Positions 57,811 through 64,000 of a stretch of 64,000 nucleotides of DNA are shown in pieces. Where the stretch lies: the NCBI GenBank assembly GCA_030535355.1, contig JAUNIO010000005.1, positions 1 through 64,000 on the forward strand. Reading direction: 5' to 3'. The notes beneath the pieces were generated by a model. It was not told the DNA's origin, searched no databases, and worked only from the letters and a program-made list of their open reading frames with translations. The stretch comes from a bacterium (GTDB lineage: Bacteria > Vulcanimicrobiota > Xenobia > Xenobiales > Xenobiaceae). A program made the position numbers and the translations under genes. Numbering within the stretch: position 1 is the first letter of the stretch; each line of letters begins with the position of its first letter.

Positions 57811-58731
57811 ATGAGCCCTTCATTTCCCTGCGGGTTCCTCAATATACTCAAACCTCCGGGTATGAGTTCCCATACGGTAGTTGCGCGTCTGCGCCGCCTA
57901 TTGGGCAAAGGCAAGATCGGTCATTTAGGTACGTTAGACCCGGGAGCCTGCGGGGTTCTGCCTATAGCGCTGGGCGGGGCCACCCGCACTATCAGTTATC
58001 TTCCTCCCGCCCGCAAAGGCTACTTGGCGGAATTAGTTTTTGGCTGGGAAAGCGAGACTTTGGACGTCTTTGGGCACAGCATAAAGCGCCGCGAGGTGCC
58101 GCTCCTTGATTTTTCCCAGCTGGAAGAGGTCTGCAGTCATTTTGTAGGTACGATTATGCAGGTACCGCCGAGCGTATCAGCGCTGCACGTAGCGGGGATG
58201 CGCAGTTACGAATTGGTCAGGCAAGGCGTTGAAGTCGTTCTGCCTCCGCGCCCGGCCACATATTACAGCGTAATACCTCAGGATCTGAGCCGCCGTGACG
58301 GCGAACTCAAAGCTTTCCTGGCTGTAGAATGCGGGCAGGGAACATATATTCGCGCCCTTATCCGCGATATTGGCCAGCATTTCGGCTGCGGGGCCTGTAT
58401 GAGTTTTTTGCTGCGCACCCAAAGCGGTCATTTTAAATTAGAAGATGCCGTGACCCTTGAAGAGTTGCAAAACGGCGATATCGCTCCCCATCTGCAAGAC
58501 ACGGGGGCAATCCTGCAGCAATACGGTATGGAAACCCTGACTGTAACTCTGCAAAACCGCCCCTATGAGCGCAACCAAGAGCTGCCTTTAGAAGAATTAC
58601 ATCCCAACTGGATCCCTCGGCAAACCGTGGTGCTGCGGGATGATTCAAGCGGCCAGCTTTTTGGCATAGGCAGATTAAATCTTACTCTCAGACGCGTTAC
58701 CATCGAACGGATGTTCGGAAACTATGCTTAA
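57811..58731 (+). CDS. truB: tRNA pseudouridine(55) synthase TruB
   Basis: A 306-residue TruB. Evidence is FLNILKPPGMSSHTVVARLR, then KIGHLGTLDPGACGVLPIALG with the catalytic Asp in GTLDP, and QVPPSVSALHVAGMRSYELVRQG. Later, VECGQGTYIRALIRDIG contains the conserved Arg-Asp motif, and a short C-terminal region stands in for the PUA domain. It makes pseudouridine 55 in the T loop of tRNA. The ATG at 57811 lies 4 bp after the stop of the preceding gene, so translation is probably coupled. The next gene frame overlaps its end. Confidence 0.95.
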   Translation: MSPSFPCGFLNILKPPGMSSHTVVARLRRLLGKGKIGHLGTLDPGACGVLPIALGGATRTISYLPPARKGYLAELVFGWESETLDVFGHSIKRREVPLLDFSQLEEVCSHFVGTIMQVPPSVSALHVAGMRSYELVRQGVEVVLPPRPATYYSVIPQDLSRRDGELKAFLAVECGQGTYIRALIRDIGQHFGCGACMSFLLRTQSGHFKLEDAVTLEELQNGDIAPHLQDTGAILQQYGMETLTVTLQNRPYERNQELPLEELHPNWIPRQTVVLRDDSSGQLFGIGRLNLTLRRVTIERMFGNYA

Positions 58732-58765
58732 ATGCGGCAATAATTCATATTTTTGGAGTGTTACC

Positions 58766-60121
58766 ATGATTGTTATCGGCGCCTTAAGTCCCCATCCCCC
58801 GCTTTTAGTTCTCGATCCTCAGCCGGAAATATTAGAACAGGTACAGTCCACCGACAGTTCTCTTAGAGACTTAGCTCAGCAGTTCGCTAAAGCCAAGCCT
58901 CAGCGCATTATCATCATGTCCCCGCACGCCCCAGTTCATCCCACGGCCTTCCCTATCTATTTAACGGAACGCCTGCGCGGCAGCATGGCTCAGTTCCGCC
59001 GCCCCGATGTCACTCTCGACTATCCCATAGACCAGGAGTTTTCTAAAAAACTGGCCTCGCGCTGCGCAGAGCGCCAGCTGCGCACTTTTTTTCTCAGCGA
59101 ATCTAGCGCTAAGCAGTACGGTTTCTCTTTAGATATGGATCATGGCACTTTCGTCCCGCTGCACTACCTGCATCAGGCGGGAGTGGAAGTACCGCTGGTT
59201 GTCTTGGGCACAGCCGGGCTTACCCCTCAGGAGCACGCCCAGCTGGGAAAAGTAATAGCCGAACTCATTGAGGAAGATGGCGTTCCCACCGCCATTTTAG
59301 CTTCCGGAGACCTTTCCCATCGCCTCCTGAGCAGCGGTTCCTACGGATTTGACGAAAAAGGGCCGGTTTTCGATGAAGCCATTACGGCAGCGGTGCGCGG
59401 CAACGATCTGCAGGCCGCCTCAGCCATACCTGCCGAAACCGTGCAGCGTGCCGGGCAATGCGGCTACCGCCCCATCATGATGCTGCTGGGAGCGCTGCCC
59501 CAGGCGGAAGCCCATCAGCTATCCTATGAAGGCCCCTTCGGCGTAGGCTATTGCGTGGCTTATCTAACCCCAGCCCGTGAAACGTCAGAGAAGCAGGACG
59601 CCGCTCCTAAACGGGAAGACGTGCGCCTAACCCTGGCCCGTCAGGCCGTGCAGGAATACGTCACCCACCACCGCGTTCTGGAGAAACCGGAACCGCAGGA
59701 TGAGCTGGCCGAGCCAGCGCCGACTTTCGTTACCTTAAAAATTAATGGACAGCTACGCGGCTGCATCGGGACCTTGGCAGCGACCTGTCCCAATCAGCAG
59801 CAAGAGATCATCCAAAATGCCATCTCTGCCTGTTCCCGCGATCCGCGCTTTAAACCGGTGACTCCGGCCGAGCTTCCCTTATTACAATATCAGGTTTACG
59901 TTTTAGGGCCTATGGAACCCATCGATTCCCGCGACAAACTGGACCCCAAGCGCTACGGGGTAGTGGTAAGCAAGGGCGGGCGCCGCGGTGTGCTGCTGCC
60001 CAACCTAGAAGGTATTGACACCGTGGAGATGCAGCTGGAGATCGCCGCCCGCAAAGGAGGAATCTCTCTGGACGAAGACCCCGATCTCTATCGCTTCGAA
60101 GTTATAACTTACGGAGAATAA
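58766..60121 (+). CDS. AmmeMemoRadiSam protein: MEMO/LigB-like domain fused to AMMECR1
   Basis: A 451-residue cytoplasmic fusion. Residues 1-265 match the extradiol-dioxygenase-like LigB/MEMO fold: GALSPHPPLLVLDP with metal-binding His, IIIMSPHAPVHPTAF, MDHGTFVPLHYL and ASGDLSHRLL. Residues 285-451 are AMMECR1: FVTLKINGQLRGCIGTL (the LRGCIG core) and RDPRFKPVTPAELP, then KGGRRGVLLPNLEG. In many bacteria and archaea these parts and a radical SAM enzyme form a conserved but uncharacterised system, likely modifying a protein or small molecule. No radical SAM gene is nearby. GGAG lies about 8 nt before the ATG at 58766. The frame is open 42 bp earlier, overlapping truB. Confidence 0.9.
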   Translation: MIVIGALSPHPPLLVLDPQPEILEQVQSTDSSLRDLAQQFAKAKPQRIIIMSPHAPVHPTAFPIYLTERLRGSMAQFRRPDVTLDYPIDQEFSKKLASRCAERQLRTFFLSESSAKQYGFSLDMDHGTFVPLHYLHQAGVEVPLVVLGTAGLTPQEHAQLGKVIAELIEEDGVPTAILASGDLSHRLLSSGSYGFDEKGPVFDEAITAAVRGNDLQAASAIPAETVQRAGQCGYRPIMMLLGALPQAEAHQLSYEGPFGVGYCVAYLTPARETSEKQDAAPKREDVRLTLARQAVQEYVTHHRVLEKPEPQDELAEPAPTFVTLKINGQLRGCIGTLAATCPNQQQEIIQNAISACSRDPRFKPVTPAELPLLQYQVYVLGPMEPIDSRDKLDPKRYGVVVSKGGRRGVLLPNLEGIDTVEMQLEIAARKGGISLDEDPDLYRFEVITYGE

Positions 60122-60130
60122 CTGCCATCC

Positions 60131-61597
60131 ATGTATCTGGCCAGCGAACGAGTAGGTACATGCGCAGCTAATACCATCTTGCGGGGAGACTGTCTGCAGG
60201 CCTGCGCCTATCTCAAGGAGCGGGGCCTGCACCCCGATCTGGTTTATATCGATCCGCCCTTTGCCAGCGCCAAAGCCTACAAAAAGCCGATCTATCTGCG
60301 CCCGCTGCCGGGACAGCCTCGCCCTCCCCAAGCTAAACTTACCCCTGCCTGGCAGCAAACGATTTTTCAAGACAACCGCCAGCCTGAGGATTTCCTGGCC
60401 TGGATGCGCCCCAATTTGCAGGCTATTTACAATGTATTAAGCTCCAGCGGAGTGCTCTTTGTGCATTTGGATCACCACATCAGCCATTACGTAAAAGTAA
60501 TGCTCGATGAGATATTTGGCCGGGATAATTTTCGCAATGAGATCATCTGGAGCTACAAAACCGGCGGTACCAGCAAGCGCACATTTGCCCAAAAGCACGA
60601 TACGATTTTCTTTTATTCCAAAGGCTCAAAGTACGTTTTTAATCCCCAGTTTTATCGCTCTTATCAGGCCAAGCGCTACAATTACAACCCTAATTACCCC
60701 GAGTTATGGGACGAAGAAGCGCAGCGCTGGTATCATTTAGCGGTGTGCCGCGATGTTTGGGAAGATATAAAAGTCATCGGCACTGAACGCGACGGCTCAG
60801 AGCGTTTAGACTATCCCACCCAAAAGCCCTTGGCGCTTTTACAGCGTATAATCGCTGCCGCTTCTCATGAGGGCCAGCTCATAGCCGATTTTTTTGGAGG
60901 CAGCGGCGTCTGCGCAGCTGCGGCTCACTCGTTGGGACGGCATTTTTTTCACAGCGACTGCAGCGCTCAGAGCATTATCACCTGCCGCGGCCGTTTGCTG
61001 CAGGCTGGAGCGGAATTCACCGTTTATCAGCCTTACGATTCCACCATCTGCAGCTATTCCTCCTCAGATTCACAATTAGATTCACAATTGGACTTGCACT
61101 CCAACTCACAATCAGACTCGCCAAGCAGCGAAGCGGAACGAATATCTTCTGCTTCTAATACTTCTCAAAATTCTATCTCGCCAGGCCCCATATCTCAAGC
61201 TCCTCTTGCTCAGAATGCGCAATTGGACTGCACGCTTCTTCCGCAAAGCAGCGGCAGCTGGCTGATCAGCATTAATGCTTATCGGGCGCCGCGCTTAGAA
61301 AAAACCATCGGCGAACTAAACGCCAAAGCTCAGCGCTCATCAGCAGCCGCCAAACAGAAAAAGATCCTTGCCTATTCAGAATCGGAGCTGGAATTTTTGG
61401 AATGGTTAAGCGTGGACTGCCAAAGCGGCGAAGGCTGCTGGCACAGCGACAGTGAGCTTTATATAGATGCCTACGGCCAGGCGCGGCATAATGGAGACCA
61501 GTTATTCGTATGGGATGGCACACTCTACAGTCCCAGCAGGCCTTTGCGCCTTAAAGTGCGCGACATTGCGGGCCAAGAGACTATTATTAAACTCTAA
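60131..61597 (+). CDS. DNA (adenine-N6) methyltransferase, beta-class, orphan
   Basis: A 488-residue DNA methyltransferase with motif IV (DPPF, residues 41-44) before motif I (ADFFGGSG, 252-259), the beta-class order seen in type III Mod and MboII-like enzymes. The TRDxGxxxYPTQKP-like segment ERLDYPTQKP lies before motif I, and EIIWSYKTGG is the adjacent motif. A Ser/Asp/Gln-rich linker (about 308-350, SDSQLDSQLDLHSNSQSD) joins a C-terminal domain of about 100 residues with no recognised fold, probably for target recognition or dimerisation. No restriction endonuclease or res gene adjoins it, so it may act in regulation or cell-cycle timing or be the remnant of an RM system. The gene starts 9 bp after the AMMECR1 fusion. 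Confidence 0.88.
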   Translation: MYLASERVGTCAANTILRGDCLQACAYLKERGLHPDLVYIDPPFASAKAYKKPIYLRPLPGQPRPPQAKLTPAWQQTIFQDNRQPEDFLAWMRPNLQAIYNVLSSSGVLFVHLDHHISHYVKVMLDEIFGRDNFRNEIIWSYKTGGTSKRTFAQKHDTIFFYSKGSKYVFNPQFYRSYQAKRYNYNPNYPELWDEEAQRWYHLAVCRDVWEDIKVIGTERDGSERLDYPTQKPLALLQRIIAAASHEGQLIADFFGGSGVCAAAAHSLGRHFFHSDCSAQSIITCRGRLLQAGAEFTVYQPYDSTICSYSSSDSQLDSQLDLHSNSQSDSPSSEAERISSASNTSQNSISPGPISQAPLAQNAQLDCTLLPQSSGSWLISINAYRAPRLEKTIGELNAKAQRSSAAAKQKKILAYSESELEFLEWLSVDCQSGEGCWHSDSELYIDAYGQARHNGDQLFVWDGTLYSPSRPLRLKVRDIAGQETIIKL

Positions 61598-62009
61598 TCT
61601 CCGTATCATGAGATGTAAACTCGTGGCTATAGAGGCCTGAAGCAGAAGCTAAACCGCGCTTTATCACACTGCTGCACACCTGCCCTGCTTCAAAAAACTC
61701 GCTCAAATAAGCGCAGCCCTTTTCTGGCAGAGCGGTTTCACCGCAGGTATAAATATCTAAAGCCGCATAGCCTAATTCAGGCCAGGTGTGCACAGAAATG
61801 TGCGATTCGGCGATAACCGCTACCCCGCTAACTCCCTGGGGCTGGAATCTGTGCAGGGAGATATCCAGCACATGGGCTTGGGCCCGCTGGGCCGCTTCCA
61901 GCAAGGCTGCCCGAACACCGTCTAAATCGCCAAGTTTGGCGGTATTGCAGCCCGACAGTTCAGTGATTATGTGCGTACCCACAGCGCTGTTGACTTTCGT
62001 TTCCATCAT
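61587..62009 (-). CDS. speD: S-adenosylmethionine decarboxylase proenzyme
   Basis: A 140-residue class 1B SAM decarboxylase. The self-cleavage site is Glu68-Ser69 in AVIAESHISVHTWPELGYAA; Ser69 becomes the pyruvoyl group, with His74 and Cys89 as the other catalytic residues. The spacing equals that of the Thermotoga enzyme (Ser63, His68, Cys83). It supplies aminopropyl groups for spermidine. The first two codons are both ATG and no ribosome-binding site is clear. Its 3' end overlaps the end of the methyltransferase gene by 11 bp on the opposite strand. No spermidine synthase is in the window. Confidence 0.95.
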   Translation of the reverse strand: MMETKVNSAVGTHIITELSGCNTAKLGDLDGVRAALLEAAQRAQAHVLDISLHRFQPQGVSGVAVIAESHISVHTWPELGYAALDIYTCGETALPEKGCAYLSEFFEAGQVCSSVIKRGLASASGLYSHEFTSHDTEIRV

Positions 62010-62452
62010 CGCAATTATTTAACCTAAACTTAGTGCTTTGACGTTGAAGATTATACACCTTTTTTATTATGCCAACAGGCTAGCACTCTCACTCGGCCTA
62101 ATTCCCACATCATTTAGTTATTGTTCCGCGAACAAGTTATCGCTTGCCCCAGCTTCCGCGCCGAATCTGCTCCGCACAAATTAGAAGTGCCTCCTCTGTC
62201 GCGTTCGAGACTTCTCCCCCTCCCATCCTTTAGGGGGAGTTAGATAGTTTCGCAAGTTAGCTGATAGCTAACTAGATGATATTAAACTAATAGCCAAAAG
62301 CACCCCTCCGTACATCTATTTTAGCTTAAAGTTTACATATTTTTCAAAAAAAAACAATCTGTTACAATTACTTTATGTTAGTATAAGCACCTTAAAATAG
62401 AGCCGCTATTCTTATTATCGATAAACAAAAAGGTCAAGGGAGCATAGAGAAA
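62010..62452 (-). repeat. Intergenic gap with a family A copy (62107-62283)
   Basis: CACATCATTTAGTTATTG, TCCGCGAACAAGTTATCG and GCCCCAGCTTCCGC resemble the 21690-21760 block. CCTCTGTCGCGTTCGAGAC, TCTCCCCCTCCCATCC, TTTAGGGGGAG and CAAGTTAGCTGATAGCTAAC match the core in minus orientation. The rest is AT-rich and holds the promoters of speD and of the right-edge gene. No other gene is visible. Confidence 0.8.
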
Positions 62453-64000
62453 ATGAGGACAAACAAACACCAAATCAGCCTAGTGGCGCTGCGGCTTTTT
62501 CTGACAGCCGCTTTTTTGTGTCTGGCTTTCCCGCTGTGGGCTTACGCCGCCGACACGCCTGAGGTGACCATCGAAGAGATCACCTCTGCTCCCGATTACA
62601 GCAAATATAAGTCTCCCATAGCGCAGATCTGTGCCCAGGTTGATCCTGTAGCCGACGCGTCCGGCAGTTTCAGCGCCGAGGTATTCATCAACGGCGCCAA
62701 GGCCAACCATCAGGACTGCGCCTGGTCGGACAGTCTCAACACCTACGACGCCGACAGCTCTGCCGCCACCGTTAACCTGCGCGTTCCCGTCGATCAGGGG
62801 CTGCACGACTACCTTAGAGGCGCCAGCGCTTCCCTGGGCAAAGATTACACGATTAGCATCAGACTGCAGTATTACGACCAAGACGACAATGGCACTTCCA
62901 TCTTAAAAGAATGCGTCAGCCTGCCCTATACAGTTTCCAAATACACCGCTCCCGCCAAGCCCAAGCCAGTCATTAAAAAGATCGAAAAGTACAGTGCCAG
63001 CAGCACCACGCTGGCCTACGTTTACGTGGATAAATGCACTGCCGGAACCGTCTATGTGGATAACGCAAAATGCACAACCTGCTCCTACGTTTCCGGCAAA
63101 AAAGCCTTCAAGGTCAACGTCCCCGCCGAATTGGGCAAATATCTGACGGGCAAAACCAAAGTGCTGCCCAACGCCCACGTCTTCAAAGTAGTCAGCAAAG
63201 AAGGCGTCACCAGCGCCAATAAGACCGTAGCCGCCACCGTGCCCAAGCCGGTCATTTCCAAGGTAACCAAATACAGCTCCACCAGCAATACCTACGCTTA
63301 CGTCTATTGTTCCAACTGCACCAAAGACGCTAAAGTTTATTTAAACAACACCAACAAGGCCGCCGCTTACGAAGCCGGCAAGAAAAGATTTAAAGTCGCC
63401 GTGCCCTCCGCCTTGGGCAAATATCTCAACGGCAGCAGCCAGTTCCTAGCTAAGAGCTACAGTTTTAAGGTGATCAACAAGGCCGGCTCTATCAGCGCCC
63501 TGAAGACTATCGCCGCCAACCCCGACATACCGGCGATCAGCAACATCGGCAAATATCAGGATACTTATGCCTACGTCTATGTGAGCAATTTCTCTAAAAC
63601 CTACGGATTTAAGTGCGAAATCGACAGCGGCAGCGGCTGGAAGAGCGCCACATCCTCTTATGTTTCCTCCAAGAGCGCTTTGAAAGTCAAAGTGGGCAGC
63701 GCCGTGGGCAAATATCTGAAGGGCACCAGCAAATACATCGATAAGGATTACAAATTCCGGGTCACCTGTAACGACAAGAACAAAAAGGCCAAGGTCAGCG
63801 CTGTCTATACCATCAAGCGTAATTCCGCGCCTCCCAGCATTACCGCGGTCAGCGGTCAGGTCATCGAAGAGTACGTCACGGAGGGAGATGCCGATCTCGG
63901 CTACCGCATCACCAGCGCGGCTAAGGTCACAGTCAAGAGCACCTACACCAATTATACGGTCTGGCTCAACGGCGTGCAGCTCAGCAAAGCCGCGAACGCG
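62453..64000 (+). CDS. Large secreted repeat protein, truncated by the window edge
   Basis: The frame is open for 516 codons from the ATG at 62453 to the last base. A Sec signal peptide spans about residues 1-33 (ALRLFLTAAFLCLAFPLWAYA). At least three repeats of about 95 residues follow, starting near codons 168, 264 and 358. Each has the pattern P.P.I..I.KY, AYVYV..., a Cys or Asn-rich hairpin, then (F/L)KV.V(P/G).(E/A)(L/V)GKYL.G and Y.FKV. The first domain (about 35-165) looks like a degenerate relative. These are probably beta-sandwich units of a surface or periplasmic protein, possibly an adhesin. Lysine is abundant. AAGGGAG lies about 12 nt upstream of the ATG. The missing 3' part prevents a firm call. 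Confidence 0.75.
   Translation, partial: MRTNKHQISLVALRLFLTAAFLCLAFPLWAYAADTPEVTIEEITSAPDYSKYKSPIAQICAQVDPVADASGSFSAEVFINGAKANHQDCAWSDSLNTYDADSSAATVNLRVPVDQGLHDYLRGASASLGKDYTISIRLQYYDQDDNGTSILKECVSLPYTVSKYTAPAKPKPVIKKIEKYSASSTTLAYVYVDKCTAGTVYVDNAKCTTCSYVSGKKAFKVNVPAELGKYLTGKTKVLPNAHVFKVVSKEGVTSANKTVAATVPKPVISKVTKYSSTSNTYAYVYCSNCTKDAKVYLNNTNKAAAYEAGKKRFKVAVPSALGKYLNGSSQFLAKSYSFKVINKAGSISALKTIAANPDIPAISNIGKYQDTYAYVYVSNFSKTYGFKCEIDSGSGWKSATSSYVSSKSALKVKVGSAVGKYLKGTSKYIDKDYKFRVTCNDKNKKAKVSAVYTIKRNSAPPSITAVSGQVIEEYVTEGDADLGYRITSAAKVTVKSTYTNYTVWLNGVQLSKAANA

Noticed and set aside
1-64000. tRNA, rRNA or riboswitch genes in the intergenic gaps.
   Set aside because: I looked for T-loop words such as GGTTCGAATCC and for known riboswitch cores in each gap and saw none. 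A covariance-model scan would be needed to exclude them fully.

Overview
The window reads as chromosomal DNA of a diderm, probably anaerobic bacterium that I cannot place to a known genus. An ADP-heptose epimerase (hldD) implies lipopolysaccharide with heptose, and there are several lipoproteins and Sec-exported proteins. The LexA operator is of the GAACnnnnGTTC (Gram-positive/cyanobacterial) type. A DUF881/DUF1290 pair is present, as in Firmicutes and related lineages. A phosphotransbutyrylase plus a fused phosphotransacylase-butyrate kinase points to fermentative energy conservation. Genes are densely packed on both strands. The larger gaps are filled by two families of interspersed intergenic repeats, and I saw no tRNA, rRNA, CRISPR array or insertion sequence.

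Layout. 0.2-4.1 kb: NhaC-type antiporter, a flippase-like membrane protein and a secreted protein with aspartate-rich loops. 4.2-8.0 kb: an unusual island with a signal-less gluzincin metallopeptidase, a flavodoxin lipoprotein and a signal-less ADP-ribosyltransferase. 8.0-17.5 kb: YgjP-like metallopeptidase, chorismate mutase-DAHP synthase, RNase II/R, two Bax-inhibitor-like paralogues, tatC, a divergent isopropylmalate-dehydrogenase-like protein and a diguanylate cyclase. 17.8-22.3 kb: mutS and lexA transcribed divergently around an SOS promoter. 23.2-32.8 kb: hldD carrying an FtsK-gamma-like tail, a giant ftsK, rpoZ and a degenerate PilT-like ATPase. 32.8-38.6 kb: nnrDE, rplM-rpsI, and a FUN14/DUF4013/FetA/FetB operon. 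38.9-50.7 kb: pepA, cstA, an M30-like lipoprotein with a lost catalytic Glu, rpiA, a pcnB-type nucleotidyltransferase, a TolB-like propeller, plsC, a secreted protein and an MFS transporter. 51-57 kb: an unknown basic-tailed protein, ptb, fused pta-buk, DUF1290 and DUF881. 57.2-64 kb: a secreted protein, truB, a MEMO/AMMECR1 fusion, an orphan DNA methyltransferase, speD and a repeat-rich secreted protein that runs off the right edge.

The most notable novelty is the pair ftsK-hldD. The heptose epimerase ends in a 65-residue domain clearly homologous to the gamma (KOPS/XerD-binding) domain at the end of the adjacent FtsK, joined by a linker of tandem 28-residue repeats. FtsK itself has a linker of about 1,200 residues carrying six copies of a short [R/A][D/N][F/V]W motif. 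Other points worth attention are the ADP-ribosyltransferase/metallopeptidase pair with similar signal-less N-termini, a PilT homologue with a broken Walker A motif, the Pta-Buk fusion, and the intergenic repeats, one of which supplies the lexA ribosome-binding site. All functions are inferred from sequence patterns read by eye; no database search was run.
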